The notes below the pieces were generated by a model. The model was not told where the DNA came from. It was given only the letters and a program-made list of their open reading frames with translations, and made no database searches. Of a stretch of 64,000 nucleotides of DNA, positions 51,901 through 61,403 are shown piece after piece. Origin of the DNA: Psychrobacter frigidicola (GTDB taxonomy: Bacteria; Pseudomonadota; Gammaproteobacteria; Pseudomonadales; Moraxellaceae); assembly GCF_007997305.1 (NCBI RefSeq), contig NZ_VORZ01000001.1, forward strand, positions 558,001 through 622,000, written 5' to 3'. Every line of letters begins with the position of its first letter. Within the stretch, counting starts at the first letter, position 1. A program made the translations under genes and the position numbers.

Positions 51901-54795
51901 TCACAGCTTTAGGCGGCGCAAGCGCAGCGCATTACCTATAACCGATACCGAAGAGAGACTCATGGCAGCGGCCGCTATCATTGGACTTAGCAACAGCCCG
52001 AAAAATGGATACAGCACGCCGGCAGCAAGCGGTATGCCGAGCGCGTTATAGACAAAAGCAAAGAACAAGTTTTGTTTGATATTGCGCATTGTAGAGCGGC
52101 TTAGTTTATGAGCTCTGACAATTCCCATCAAATCACCTTTCACTAGGGTGATAGTTGCACTCTCCATAGCCACATCTGTGCCTGTTCCCATGGCGATACC
52201 GACATTAGCCTGTGCTAGAGCTGGCGCATCGTTAATACCATCACCCGCCATAGCCACGATTTTGCCACTATTTTGTAGCTCTTTGATGATACGGTTCTTG
52301 TCCTCTGGCGAGACATCAGCATGCACTTCATCAATATTCAGCTTACTAGCAACTGCTTTAGCGGTTATTTCGTTGTCACCTGTCAGCATGACCACTTTGA
52401 GTCCAGCCTGATGTAGTAATGATATTGCTTCACTGGTACTTGGCTTGATTGGATCAGCGACTGAAATTAAACCAGCAGCTTGCCCGTCTACGGCGACAAA
52501 CATTACTGTTTCACCATCCTCTCTACGGTTATCAGCGCGTTCTGAAAGCGCACTATCGAAACTATCGAGCCGTTGCATGAATTTTGCGTTGCCGACGCCT
52601 ACCTGCTTACCATTAACCAGCGCTTGTACACCTTCACCAGTGGTGGAGCTAAAATCGCTAGCTTTGGCAGTATCGAGAGATTTTGCCTTTGCAGCATTAA
52701 CAATAGCTTCCGCTAAAGGATGTTCGCTAGCACTTTCTACGGCTGCTACAAGGACAAGCAGTTCATCTTCATTCAAGCCGCCAAGCGCTTCGATGGCGGT
52801 GAGTTCCGGCTTACCTGCAGTTAGTGTTCCAGTTTTGTCGACAACAATAGTATCGACTTTTTCCATACTCTCTAACGCTTCAGCGTTTTTGATAAGCACC
52901 CCATTTTGAGCGCCTTTGCCAGTACCAACCATGATTGACATCGGCGTGGCGAGTCCTAATGCGCAAGGACAAGCTATAATTAGTACAGCGATAGCATTAA
53001 CCAATGCAAAAGCCATCGCTGGCGCAGGTCCAAACATGGCCCAAACAATAAAGGTTATGATAGAGCAAATAAGGACAATTGGCACAAACCAACCTGCTAC
53101 TTTATCAACTAGTTTCTGTATAGGTGCACGGCTACGCTGGGCTTCGGCAACCATCTTGACGATCTTGGACAATACGGTATCGTCACCAACATCGACCGCT
53201 TCAACCAATAGGGTTCCCGTACCGTTCACCGTACCGCCAGTGACCGTATCTCCTGCTATTTTTGCAACAGGTAGTGGTTCACCAGTTACCATTGACTCAT
53301 CGACGTTGCTATTACCATCGAGCACAGTACCGTCTACAGGGAGCTTCTCTCCTGGCTTGACCCGCAGTCTGTCGCCACTAACAACTTCGTCAAGTGATAC
53401 TTCTGTTTCGACATCGTTTTCATCGACACGCCTTGCTGTTGGTGGTGCCAGCTCAAGTAGAGCACGAATCGCGCCAGAGGTCTGACTTCTCGCTTTGAGC
53501 TCTAAAACCTGACCCAATAGTACCAATGTCGTGATAACTGCTGCAGCTTCATAGTAAACACCGACCCGACCGGTGGCGTCCCTGAAGCTGTCTGGGAAAA
53601 TACCCGGAAGAAAAGTGGCTACCAGACTGAAACCAAAAGCCGCGCCTACGCCCACTGCAATCAAGGTAAACATGTTTAGATTTCGGCTTTTAACGGATTG
53701 CCAGCCACGCACAAAGAATGGTGCCGCTCCCCAGAGTACTACTGGTGTCGCAAGCGCCAGCTGAATCCACTGAGCGATCTGCCCAGAGATATCAATCTGA
53801 CCAATATTGTCTAAGTTTATCCCGACCATGTCACTCATTGCATATAGAAACAAAGGTATGGTCAGTGCCGTACAAATCCAAAAACGGCGTGTCATATCAT
53901 CGAGCTCTGAGGTGTCCTCCTCACCGATAGTAGCTGTTTCCGGCTCAAGTGCCATACCACATATTGGACAGCCACTATTCTCCACATCTCTAACCTCAGG
54001 ATGCATGGGGCAGATATAGACCATACCGCTGTAGCCAGCTGGCACCTTATCGTATTTACCGCCTTTGATAGATTTTACATCGGTATTTTCTGTGCTGTGA
54101 CAGCTTGCGTGATCACCTTCTGTATTTTTATCAGTCTTTTCTGCCATCTCGGCAACAGTGTTTTCAGGTTTGAGAAACATATTGCATATTGGACAGCGAC
54201 TATCTTCGACATCCCTGACTTCAGGGTGCATTGGGCAGGTATAGACGGTTCCGCTGTAGCCAGCTGGGACTTTGTCATATTTGCCACCTTTATTAAGTTT
54301 TGCATCTGTATCCGCTGTGCTATGGCAGTTTGCATGATCACCTTCTTTATCAGTCATCTCAGTAACAGACTTTTCGGGCTTGAGAGACATTTTACATATC
54401 GGACAATCATTATCTTCGACATCCCTGACTTCGGGATGCATCGGGCAGGTATAGACGGTGCCATTGTAGTTGGTTGGTACTTTATCGTATTTGCTACCTT
54501 TAATAGATGCTTCTGTACTCGCTTCACTGTTAGCGTTTGCATGGTCACCTTCCATATGCACCATCTCGGCAACCGTATTTTCAGGTTTTAGAGACATTTT
54601 GCTTATTGGACAACCACTATCTTCGACACCCCTGACTTCGGGATGCATTGGGCAGGTATAGACGGTTCCATTGTAGTCGGCTGGCACTTTATCGTACTTA
54701 CCGCCTTTGATGGACTTTACATCCGTACTCACTGTCCCGCTACCATTTGCGTGGTTATCGTCCATTTCTTGTTCTTCATGCTTATCGTGTTTCAT
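51901..54795 (-). CDS. Copper-exporting P1B-type ATPase with four N-terminal heavy-metal-binding repeats
   Basis: From ATG 54795 (AAGGAGTG upstream) the protein has 964 residues. The N-terminal ~290 residues contain four repeats, each with KYDKVPxxYxGxVYxCPMHP and a second CPxC/S motif. They match the HMBD domain that usually occurs once or twice. The ATPase core follows: eight membrane helices, the CPC copper site ([13 protein letters not shown]), VDKTGTLT phosphorylation motif, [10 protein letters not shown] (HP motif), and [10 protein letters not shown]. No HMA domain is present. It pumps Cu(I) out of the cytoplasm. Repeat 1 reads CPIS where the others have CPIC, so one ligand is lost. An upstream ATG at 54849 lacks a ribosome-binding site. 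Confidence 0.93.
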   Translation of the reverse strand: MKHDKHEEQEMDDNHANGSGTVSTDVKSIKGGKYDKVPADYNGTVYTCPMHPEVRGVEDSGCPISKMSLKPENTVAEMVHMEGDHANANSEASTEASIKGSKYDKVPTNYNGTVYTCPMHPEVRDVEDNDCPICKMSLKPEKSVTEMTDKEGDHANCHSTADTDAKLNKGGKYDKVPAGYSGTVYTCPMHPEVRDVEDSRCPICNMFLKPENTVAEMAEKTDKNTEGDHASCHSTENTDVKSIKGGKYDKVPAGYSGMVYICPMHPEVRDVENSGCPICGMALEPETATIGEEDTSELDDMTRRFWICTALTIPLFLYAMSDMVGINLDNIGQIDISGQIAQWIQLALATPVVLWGAAPFFVRGWQSVKSRNLNMFTLIAVGVGAAFGFSLVATFLPGIFPDSFRDATGRVGVYYEAAAVITTLVLLGQVLELKARSQTSGAIRALLELAPPTARRVDENDVETEVSLDEVVSGDRLRVKPGEKLPVDGTVLDGNSNVDESMVTGEPLPVAKIAGDTVTGGTVNGTGTLLVEAVDVGDDTVLSKIVKMVAEAQRSRAPIQKLVDKVAGWFVPIVLICSIITFIVWAMFGPAPAMAFALVNAIAVLIIACPCALGLATPMSIMVGTGKGAQNGVLIKNAEALESMEKVDTIVVDKTGTLTAGKPELTAIEALGGLNEDELLVLVAAVESASEHPLAEAIVNAAKAKSLDTAKASDFSSTTGEGVQALVNGKQVGVGNAKFMQRLDSFDSALSERADNRREDGETVMFVAVDGQAAGLISVADPIKPSTSEAISLLHQAGLKVVMLTGDNEITAKAVASKLNIDEVHADVSPEDKNRIIKELQNSGKIVAMAGDGINDAPALAQANVGIAMGTGTDVAMESATITLVKGDLMGIVRAHKLSRSTMRNIKQNLFFAFVYNALGIPLAAGVLYPFFGLLLSPMIAAAAMSLSSVSVIGNALRLRRLKL
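53930..54720 (-). repeat. Four diverged ~190-bp repeats encoding HMBD domains
   Basis: The ATPase N-terminus is built from four tandem copies about 65-70 codons apart, recognisable by KYDKVP, CPMHPEV and LKPE/LEPE. The spacers are Asp/Glu/His-rich ([13 protein letters not shown]). Copy differences in the second metal motif are CPISK, CPICK, CPICN and CPICG. Confidence 0.85.
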
Positions 54796-54903
54796 AAAAT
54801 CACTCCTTGAAGATGGTAAATAGACGTTTAGACGCCGCGCAGTTGGCAACTAGTACTCGAATACTGTTTTTCTACTGTTAAATGCTGATGTTTATTAGTT
54901 TTA

Positions 54904-55086
54904 CTATGGTTGACGCAGATACTTAAGCAGTGCCATGACAGTTAATATAAGTATGGCAAAAATCAGTATGACAAACAGCAGCCAGATAATCATCATACCC
55001 CAGCCCATGCCATTCATCATGCCTCCATCCATCCTATTTCCATGCATCATTGATCCATTCATCATTCCATGCATTATAATGTTCAA
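54904..55086 (-). CDS. Small Met/His-rich single-pass membrane protein
   Basis: The 60-residue protein has a Met/His/Gly-rich N-terminus (MNIIMHGMMNGSMMHGNRMD), one strong membrane helix (MIIWLLFVILIFAILILTVM) and a short basic tail, a pattern found in small proteins of copper and silver resistance clusters. GAGGAG lies ahead of the start. It lies between the copR promoter region and the ATPase gene, so it is probably the first gene of the ATPase transcript controlled by box 2. Confidence 0.7.
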   Translation of the reverse strand: MNIIMHGMMNGSMMHGNRMDGGMMNGMGWGMMIIWLLFVILIFAILILTVMALLKYLRQP

Positions 55087-55247
55087 TATAATATCTCCTC
55101 TTAAGTATTACCACCAGAATCAGCACTAGTCTTAATAGTGATGTGCGAATGCATCATTTATGATAAAAAAGCGCTGGTTATATTCCGTATAAGTGAATAT
55201 TCAACAACAGTTTAGCTTAATGACTCTGACGCCAAGATGACGCTAAG

Positions 55248-55263
55248 ATGACAATTTTGTCAT
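55248..55263. promoter_or_regulatory. CopR/CusR-type box 2
   Basis: The second copy of ATGACAATTTTGTCAT, identical to box 1, with GATGACGC again 12 bp upstream and ATGTT after it. It lies in the divergent gap, 82 bp before copR and 162 bp before the small Met-rich gene on the other strand. It should serve autoregulation and the ATPase transcript. Confidence 0.87.
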
Positions 55264-55344
55264 GTTGCAGTCTTCGCATAGGAATATTACCGATAATCCT
55301 CTATCATTCATGGCCTTAATCTAAATAATCGGCGCAAGTCTGCT

Positions 55345-56061
55345 ATGAAAGTATTGTTAGTCGAAGATGAGTTGTCGCTTGGTGAATATATTAAAAAAGG
55401 TCTAACCGAGGCCGGCTTCATTGTTGAGCATCAAACTACGGGATTGGATGGCTACCATGCTTTAATGACTGAAGATTTTAATGTCGTGGTCATGGATGTG
55501 ATGCTACCTGATGTCAGCGGTTTTGAGCTGGTGCGCAATTACCGCGCAGCCGGCAAGCATACCCCTGTCTTGTTCTTGACCGCTAAGGATGACTTGAGGG
55601 ATCGGATTAAGGGGATTGAGATTGGCGGTGATGACTATCTTACTAAACCCTTTGCGTTCGCTGAACTGTTAGTGAGAATAAAAAGTTTACTGCGCCGAGC
55701 CAATCAGGCTGCTTATAAAAGCACTGTGATACAAATTGCAGATTTAAAGATGGATATTGCTAAACGCACTGTCCATAGAGGCGAGGAAGCCATCAAATTA
55801 ACAGCAAAAGAGTTTGCGTTACTCCAGTTTATGCTTGAGCGTGAAGGAGAGGTGTTACCGCGCTCGGTTATCGCCTCACAAGTGTGGGATATAAATTTTG
55901 ATAGTGACACCAATGTTATTGATGTGGCGATACGACGCTTAAGAATTAAGATCGATGATGACTATCCTATAAAGTTAATCCAAACCGTACGCGGTATGGG
56001 CTATCGATTAGAAGTTATGGATAGTAGCCAAGATTTAACGTATTCAATAGACAGTCAATAA
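55345..56061 (+). CDS. copR: CopR/CusR-type copper response regulator
   Basis: The 238-residue OmpR-family regulator has the receiver motifs LLVEDELSL, VVMDVMLPDVSG (phospho-Asp ~51), LFLTAKDDL and YLTKPFAFAELLVRI, and a winged-helix domain (KLTAKEFALLQFMLEREGEV, VIDVAIRRLRIKI, IQTVRGMGYRLE). This is the IrlR/CusR/CopR subtype that controls metal resistance. It is the first gene right of box 2 and overlaps its kinase operon closely (kinase ATG 1 bp after the stop). Symbol given by subtype and context. Confidence 0.9.
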   Translation: MKVLLVEDELSLGEYIKKGLTEAGFIVEHQTTGLDGYHALMTEDFNVVVMDVMLPDVSGFELVRNYRAAGKHTPVLFLTAKDDLRDRIKGIEIGGDDYLTKPFAFAELLVRIKSLLRRANQAAYKSTVIQIADLKMDIAKRTVHRGEEAIKLTAKEFALLQFMLEREGEVLPRSVIASQVWDINFDSDTNVIDVAIRRLRIKIDDDYPIKLIQTVRGMGYRLEVMDSSQDLTYSIDSQ

Positions 56062-56062
56062 C

Positions 56063-57529
56063 ATGACGCCTATTGTCACAGACGGACGCTTGTCACTGTT
56101 ATGGCGCACTATATTTCTATTGACGCTCTGCGTAGTGGTCACTCAAATCTGCCTGTACCTTTGGATTCAGCACTCTGTCAACGGCCATTTTGAGCAAATG
56201 GACTCAGAGATTTTAACCCATGCTGCATTTAATTTACGTCAGAATATAACTGATAACTTACTCGAAAATCAGGAGACAGCTCAACTTTATAATCAACCTA
56301 TAAATCAACGGCCACTACAAAACGCTGGACTGGACTACGATGTAAAAACAGTTATTACTGATAACCAAGGACAAATCATTACCAGTAGTCTCAAAGGTTT
56401 TGTGAATCAGGCAGGAAATAAACGTTCAATAAAATATTTATGGCAGCAGCATCAGGATCAGCCTTTTGATTTAAAACTTGATCATCGGCATTATCGTGCT
56501 ATTGTCATTCGGCATTCTGAACACTTAGCGCTCATCGCCTTACCTATAGATGTCCATCATCAATATCTTGTCCAATTTAACCGTCAGCTCATTCTTATAC
56601 TCATGGCAATTACCTTTATTTTGGTATTTATTGCAGCCTTTAGTGTGCACTTAGGATTTGCCCCGCTATCAACCATCAGACAGAAAATGACTCGCATCAA
56701 TGCCGAAAAGCTTGATGATCGTATTGTTGTTAGTGAGATGCCCAGTGAACTACGCCCTCTTGCTGATGCTTATAACGCCATGATGGATAAACTTGAGCAT
56801 AATTTTGATGCGTTATCGCGCTTCTCAGATGATATTGCCCATGAGCTGCGCACCCCGCTTGCAACCTTAAGTACCCAAACCCAAGTGATGTTAAGTAAGC
56901 CTAGACACAAGACCGAATACGTTGAACAGCTGCATCATCAGCATGACACGCTTGAGCAGTTATCAGGTTTGATTAACAATATGCTGTTACTGGCAAAGAC
57001 ACAAAAAGGACTCTATGACTCGCAACTCAAACCTGTCGATACCGAGTCGCTCATTACTAAGATGATTGATTATTACGAATTTATGGCAGAGGATCGCGGT
57101 ATTTTATTTGAGAAAAGCGGCAACTTTACAGCCGTATTGGGAGATGACAGTTTATTGCAAAGGCTGTTTGCCAATTTAATATCCAATGCTACTTACTATG
57201 CAGCAAGTAATAGCATTATCTCTATTCAAGCATCTACTGGCACTGATAACGTTATGAGTGAGGCACAGAGAACCAAGCAGGCTTCAATAAAGCCAACATT
57301 CCTAAAAATACTGCTCACTAATCGCTTAGCTGAGCCGCTAACACAGGCAGAAGTGAATAAATTATTTGAGCGTTTTTATCGTCATAACAGACATAACTCT
57401 CTACATTCAGGCACAGGTTTAGGGCTATCAATCGTACAAGGTATTGTTAACGCCCATAATGGCAGACTGAACATCACTGTCAAAGATAAGTACTATTTTC
57501 AGGTCAGTGTGGCGCTACTAACCCCTTAG
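56063..57529 (+). CDS. copS: CopS/CusS-type heavy-metal sensor kinase
   Basis: The 488-residue kinase has an N-terminal helix (TIFLLTLCVVVTQICLYLWI), a periplasmic domain of ~130 residues with several His (HRHYRAIVIRHSEHLALI region) for metal sensing, a second helix (LILILMAITFILVFIAAFSV), HAMP, a HisKA domain with FSDDIAHELRTPLATLS, and an ATPase domain (NLISNATYYAASN, GTGLGLSIVQGI). The G1 Asp-x-Gly box between N and G2 boxes is not evident; TDNVMSE and TNRLAEPL lie there instead, as in several heavy-metal kinases of the CusS type. It is coupled with copR. Confidence 0.88.
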   Translation: MTPIVTDGRLSLLWRTIFLLTLCVVVTQICLYLWIQHSVNGHFEQMDSEILTHAAFNLRQNITDNLLENQETAQLYNQPINQRPLQNAGLDYDVKTVITDNQGQIITSSLKGFVNQAGNKRSIKYLWQQHQDQPFDLKLDHRHYRAIVIRHSEHLALIALPIDVHHQYLVQFNRQLILILMAITFILVFIAAFSVHLGFAPLSTIRQKMTRINAEKLDDRIVVSEMPSELRPLADAYNAMMDKLEHNFDALSRFSDDIAHELRTPLATLSTQTQVMLSKPRHKTEYVEQLHHQHDTLEQLSGLINNMLLLAKTQKGLYDSQLKPVDTESLITKMIDYYEFMAEDRGILFEKSGNFTAVLGDDSLLQRLFANLISNATYYAASNSIISIQASTGTDNVMSEAQRTKQASIKPTFLKILLTNRLAEPLTQAEVNKLFERFYRHNRHNSLHSGTGLGLSIVQGIVNAHNGRLNITVKDKYYFQVSVALLTP

Positions 57530-57630
57530 TTTTGACATGAGAGCTATTGCCTTACTACTAGTTACCGTTGATTAAAGTAATTCGATTAAAATCAAGGAAC
57601 ATATTTTATAGCCCGTAAAAAGTGTCAGTG

Positions 57631-58278
57631 TTAAGAAGGAAAAACCACCATCTCATCCCCCTCTTTCCATGGCTGAAACTTGGTCATAGCTTGCAAAAAA
57701 AATGAATGCTCCAACCAGTATTCTAGCCACTGCTGCAGCTTGGGATAAGGTAGGCTGTAAAAAACCTTACGATCCACATGAGCGAATTGGCGGACAAAAG
57801 GCATGATGCCAATATCGGCAATGGTTGCGTTGTTCCCCAGCAAAAAAGCGTTTTTAGACAGTAATCCCTCTAAAACCTGTAAAAAGGCTTCACCCTGCTG
57901 CCGATATTCCATTTGGGTCATCTCAAGATGACGGTCGGCGTATTTATAACGATCCAGCCAATATTTAAACTCGTTATCATTTTTCTCAATCAGCGCATTG
58001 GCCAGATGCAAAACCTTTGCATCCAACAGTCTTTGCGGATCTTGCTGCCCAAGCGCCCACACCATTATCTCCCTACTCTCTTCAATGACAGCTCCATCAA
58101 CAAGCTGTAAAACAGGCACGGTACCTTTCGGACTAATCGCTAACATCTGGCTAGGTTTGTTTTTTAGACTTATTTCCCGCAGCTCCACCTTTAACTTGGC
58201 AAATAACAGGCCAAGACGGGCACGCATGGCATAAGGACAGCGACGAAAAGAGTACAAGCAATGATATGAGGAAGTCAT
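57631..58278 (-). CDS. Glutathione S-transferase-like protein
   Basis: The 215-residue protein has an N-terminal thioredoxin-like GST domain starting LYSFRRCPYAMRARLGLLFA with a Cys at the catalytic position, cis-Pro in GTVPVLQL and the ESREIMVWAL motif, then a helical C-terminal domain (NATIADIGIMPFVRQFAHVD). Cys-type GSTs of this sort often act as glutaredoxin-like thiol transferases. It stands alone beyond copS and points toward it. Confidence 0.85.
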   Translation of the reverse strand: MTSSYHCLYSFRRCPYAMRARLGLLFAKLKVELREISLKNKPSQMLAISPKGTVPVLQLVDGAVIEESREIMVWALGQQDPQRLLDAKVLHLANALIEKNDNEFKYWLDRYKYADRHLEMTQMEYRQQGEAFLQVLEGLLSKNAFLLGNNATIADIGIMPFVRQFAHVDRKVFYSLPYPKLQQWLEYWLEHSFFLQAMTKFQPWKEGDEMVVFPS

Positions 58279-58669
58279 GGGTGTTTTTCACAATTTGATA
58301 GAGGTCAGTGGGTACAGATTTGTTGATTTCAATAGTTACTTAATTTTGCTTCCTAAAGGTATCTTGTAAATTAATTGATGACTATACCGCTGAACCTTGG
58401 ATTATGAATGACGCTTAAGATTAATCGGAAAATAGATTACTTTATATGTGCACTCTATTCTCTGAGATTAATAAGTTTCTGACAAACTTGGGGCAGTTCA
58501 CTAGCTGTTTAATTAAGCTTTCTCTGAACGCTCCCAGCGCTTCTAATTGTTTAACGGCGAAGATATTAAAGGGCTAAATACTGTCGTCCTCAGGAAGCGC
58601 CAGCAAATAGCAAAGAGAACATAATCTTGACCTGATTAAAGGTTTATAGCATCACACCTAAACTGAAGA
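58279..58669. other. Intergenic region without a recognised gene
   Basis: No supported gene. A minus-strand frame around 58590-58450 reads FAVKQLEALGAFRESLIKQL, protein-like but short and without a start, possibly a transposase scrap. Nothing else was seen before the terminator at 58672. Confidence 0.3.
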
Positions 58670-58671
58670 CA

Positions 58672-58716
58672 ATAAAAATCCAATGATAGATGCCTAACTC
58701 AGACACCTACCATTGG
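58672..58716 (-). terminator. Terminator of the repeat-protein gene
   Basis: On the minus strand CCAATGGTAGGTG pairs with CATCTATCATTGG (two G-T or mismatched positions) around an 11-nt loop and is followed by ATTTTTATT. It lies 30 bp after the stop at 58747. Confidence 0.7.
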
Positions 58717-58746
58717 AGTAAAGATATTAATTACTTAAATTACTCA

Positions 58747-59466
58747 TTAGCTTTCTAATTGGTCAATCATGCCTTGATACTTGTCTTTCTTAGCAGCAAT
58801 TTTATTGCGTTCCTCTTCTGCATTAGCAACTAACTCTTTAGAGTCTTCTACTTTCTTATCGAAAGCCGCTAATTCAGTATCTACACCGGCCAAAAGCCTA
58901 TTGAGCATCATAGCAGCCGCTTTTTCAGTGACTTCATGTGTCATATCAGAAGCTTCAGATGTAAAGTCTTCTTTGAGCTTAGAAGCCCATTGATAAATAT
59001 TAGCTATGGTTGCGCCATACTTATCTTTCTTGCCAGACTCATCTTCTTTATCAGACTCATCTTCTTTATCAGACTCATCTTCTTTATCAGACTTATCTTC
59101 TTTATCAGACTTATCTTCTTTATCAGACTTATCTTCTTTATCAGACTTATCTTCTTTATCAGACTTATCTTCTTTATCAGACTTATCTTCTTTATCAGAC
59201 TTATCTTCTTTATCAGACTTATCTTCTTTATCAGACTTATCTTCTTTATCAGACTTATCTTCTTTATCAGACTTATCTTCTTTATCAGACTCATCTTCTT
59301 TATCAGACTCATCTTCTTTATCAGACTCATCTTCTTTATCAGACTCATCTTCTTCAAAGATTACCTCATCACCTTTTAAAACCTCTACAGAAGTTATCGC
59401 ATTATTCTCAATGGTTTCTGCTGACTCGTTTTCTTTGTTGTCATGGTTAAGAGTTTTATCTGACAT
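58747..59466 (-). CDS. Protein with a long SDKEDE/K hexapeptide repeat and coiled-coil tail
   Basis: The 239-residue protein has an acidic N-terminal segment of ~40 residues and about seventeen tandem hexapeptides (SDKEDE at both ends of the array, SDKEDK in the middle). An ~85-residue helical C-terminal domain follows (MTHEVTEKAAAMMLNRLLAG, coiled-coil ending DKKVEDSKELVANAEEERNK). The repeat is highly charged with nearly balanced Asp/Glu and Lys, hence disordered. There is no signal peptide. The repeat number is likely variable. The C-terminal part might be a folded functional domain, but no family was recognised. AAGGATT precedes the ATG. Confidence 0.75.
   Translation of the reverse strand: MSDKTLNHDNKENESAETIENNAITSVEVLKGDEVIFEEDESDKEDESDKEDESDKEDESDKEDKSDKEDKSDKEDKSDKEDKSDKEDKSDKEDKSDKEDKSDKEDKSDKEDKSDKEDKSDKEDKSDKEDESDKEDESDKEDESGKKDKYGATIANIYQWASKLKEDFTSEASDMTHEVTEKAAAMMLNRLLAGVDTELAAFDKKVEDSKELVANAEEERNKIAAKKDKYQGMIDQLES
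59039..59344. repeat. Tandem repeat, 17 units of 18 bp, inside a coding region
   Basis: The 18-bp unit TCATCTTCTTTATCAGAC, with a variant having TTATC at its start, is repeated seventeen times without indels (306 bp), followed by a partial unit. The variants are not random: outer units are TCATC and the middle block TTATC, as expected from unequal expansion of one block. The unit is a multiple of three, so expansion keeps the frame. Confidence 0.95.
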
Positions 59467-59738
59467 AATTTATAATCCTTATTATTCATGGGTTTAGGTA
59501 AAATTTATTAACACTTAATCAGTACTGTTTCTTATTCAGTAGCTTAATGTAAAGAGACATCTGTAACGCTTAGTCTAAAAAAACTTAACTTTTATATCAA
59601 ATTCAAAAAAGCAATAACGATATACTAAATAGCTATTCGTATCGCTATCGCCTTATTCCTGAAAACGCAATTACTCAACTGAAGCCCTTCGAGAACAAAG
59701 CAACCCGCTTTGCTAAACTGATTATGGTAGTCGGGCCT
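59467..59738. other. Short gap with a possible IS transposase C-terminal scrap
   Basis: The plus-strand frame from 59631 reads RYRLIPENAITQLKPFENKA then TRFAKLIM, similar in pattern to the (R..vEN.f..lK.fr.iATRyaK) end of IS5-type transposases. No other part of such an element was found. Confidence 0.25.
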
Positions 59739-60131
59739 CTACTGCAGCCCATTTGCAGCTGTCTTGCCTGCGTTTGGATTCTCAGTAGTATCAGAGTCTG
59801 GCTCATTCATTGCTCCACTATCTGTAGTCTCTGACATATCATCAGCTTCTGTTACCTCTCCAGTGGTCGCCCTGTAATCGGCTTCGGCAGCCAAATTAGC
59901 CTCACTTGCCGCTGTCGGAGCCATTCCGTCAGAGCCCACACCTTCAATTTCAGATCCCGTTTCGCCGTCGAGCGCTGTAGCTTCAGTGCTTTGATCTACG
60001 CCTATGACTTCGCCTGCTTCGGCACTAGGTTCTTCTTTCTCACTACTACAAGCACTAACCCCTATAACGGTCACGGCGAAGGCTGTAAATATAACGGTTC
60101 GTAATGAGCTATTTAATATCGTTTTTTTCAT
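59739..60131 (-). CDS. Acidic lipoprotein of unknown function
   Basis: From ATG 60131 (AAGGA upstream) the product has 130 residues. A lipoprotein signal (VIFTAFAVTVIGVSAC) is followed by a highly acidic, low-complexity mature region rich in Glu, Ala, Thr, Gly and Ser with no recognised domain. It is probably an envelope protein with a disordered chain. An upstream ATG at 60167 would put 12 extra residues before the signal and lacks a good ribosome-binding site. Confidence 0.65.
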   Translation of the reverse strand: MKKTILNSSLRTVIFTAFAVTVIGVSACSSEKEEPSAEAGEVIGVDQSTEATALDGETGSEIEGVGSDGMAPTAASEANLAAEADYRATTGEVTEADDMSETTDSGAMNEPDSDTTENPNAGKTAANGLQ

Positions 60132-60280
60132 CTTGACATCCTTAGTGAGACTAACGGGAAACCACAATAACTCTTTTTATTAGCATAAAATCAGCATAGC
60201 ATAAACTATATATAAACCGTTACAGCCAATAGGAGATTTTTGTCTCTTTTGCATCGTAATAAGGGCTTATTTTAATTACC

Positions 60281-60343
60281 ATGTGCAACACGCGAAAGAC
60301 AAAACTCATCGAACCGCATATGATTGAAGCAGCTTACTCTTAA
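60281..60343 (+). pseudogene. Second short fragment of the DnaQ-like exonuclease gene
   Basis: The 20-codon frame ends KLIEPHMIEAAYS then TAA. It matches LIEPHMTEAAYS of the exonuclease remnant at 11688-11969, and the DNA is similar over about 45 bp on either side of ATCGAACCGCA. No further exonuclease sequence follows. Both copies are dead pieces of the same gene family located 48 kb apart. Confidence 0.65.
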
Positions 60344-60448
60344 AAACACAACTAACAGTAAACACAGCCAATATCGTTACTGGCTTACAATAGATAACAA
60401 CCAACCATAAATGGTAATTAATAATAACCATTAATAATGAGAAATTCT

Positions 60449-61111
60449 ATGAAAAATTCAGAATCGCAACAACAACCCTTAAAAATAGATATTATCTCAG
60501 ATATCTCTTGCCCGTGGTGTGTCGTCGGCTATCGACAGCTGGCTGAGGCACTGGAGAAGAGCAACACCGCGTATGAGATTCATTGGCATCCATTTGAGCT
60601 TAATCCTGACATGCCAGCCGAAGGCAAAAATTTACGTGAGCATAGCGCTAAAAAGCACGGTCGCAATAATCAGGAAATTCAGGCAAGCCGAGATAGAATG
60701 ACCGCTGCAGGAAGCGAGATCGGATTCAAGTTCAATTTTAATGAGGATACTCGCGTGCACAATACCTTTAACATGCATCAACTTATTTATTGGGCAGATC
60801 AATATAGTCTTGCGAATAATTTGGAACAGGCTCTATTCGCCGCTTATTTCACTGATAACCGCAACTTATCAGACAAATCCGTACTAGCAGATATCGCTGC
60901 CGAAGTTGGCCTAGATCGTACTGAAGCATTAACCGTTCTTGAAGACCAGCGCTTTGCTCAAGAGGTGCGCGAGTCCGAACAACGTGCACGGAAACAAGGT
61001 ATTCAAAGTGTACCAACGGTTATTTTTAATGACCAGCACATGGTTAGTGGCGCTCAAGGGGTAGAAAATTATACTAATATTCTACAGCAGCTGGCTAATA
61101 TGTCCGACTAG
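60449..61111 (+). CDS. DsbA/FrnE-family thiol oxidoreductase
   Basis: The 220-residue protein matches the FrnE/2-hydroxychromene-2-carboxylate isomerase-like DsbA group: KIDIISDISCPWCVVGYRQL with the CPWC redox site, HWHPFELNPDMPAEGKNL, AAYFTDNRNLSDKSVLADIA and a cis-Pro in GIQSVPTVIFNDQHMVSGAQ. No signal peptide, so it is cytosolic. FrnE-like proteins assist in oxidative or metal stress. I favour the ATG at 60449 over 60437. A strong terminator follows at 61184. Confidence 0.9.
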   Translation: MKNSESQQQPLKIDIISDISCPWCVVGYRQLAEALEKSNTAYEIHWHPFELNPDMPAEGKNLREHSAKKHGRNNQEIQASRDRMTAAGSEIGFKFNFNEDTRVHNTFNMHQLIYWADQYSLANNLEQALFAAYFTDNRNLSDKSVLADIAAEVGLDRTEALTVLEDQRFAQEVRESEQRARKQGIQSVPTVIFNDQHMVSGAQGVENYTNILQQLANMSD

Positions 61112-61183
61112 ACTTCTTATTAAGTTATCGTACTTTCTAAATTGTCGTAATAAATAGCTTCTCTAAACCATTTTTATAAATAA

Positions 61184-61229
61184 TGCCTAGGCTCATTCTC
61201 TTCAATAGAATAAGCCTAGGCAAATTTTT
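61184..61229 (+). terminator. Terminator of the DsbA/FrnE-like gene
   Basis: TGCCTAGGCT (61184-61193) pairs perfectly with AGCCTAGGCA (61213-61222), with an inner ATTCT/AGAAT stem, followed by AATTTTTG. Confidence 0.85.
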
Positions 61230-61403
61230 GTGCAATAATAATAGAACTCTTCATAGTGCGACAAAGCTAATAAATTGAGCCGGAAACAGTGGTATTGGTT
61301 TAAAAAACTGTACCCAATATTCTCAATGCTTCATGATAGTTAGCCTTCTAAGTTAATTTTATTGTGAACTCGACCTTTATAGTGCTGTTTAGACGGATAT
61401 TTT

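Noticed and set aside
59039-59344. CRISPR-like appearance of the regular repeat array
   Set aside because: The units are contiguous with no unique spacers and keep a coding frame, so this is a coding minisatellite.
58936-59497. Long plus-strand and alternative-frame ORFs across the 18-bp repeats
   Set aside because: The 18-bp unit lacks stops in several frames, so every frame stays open. Only the minus-strand frame with a ribosome-binding site and non-repetitive conserved ends is taken as the gene.
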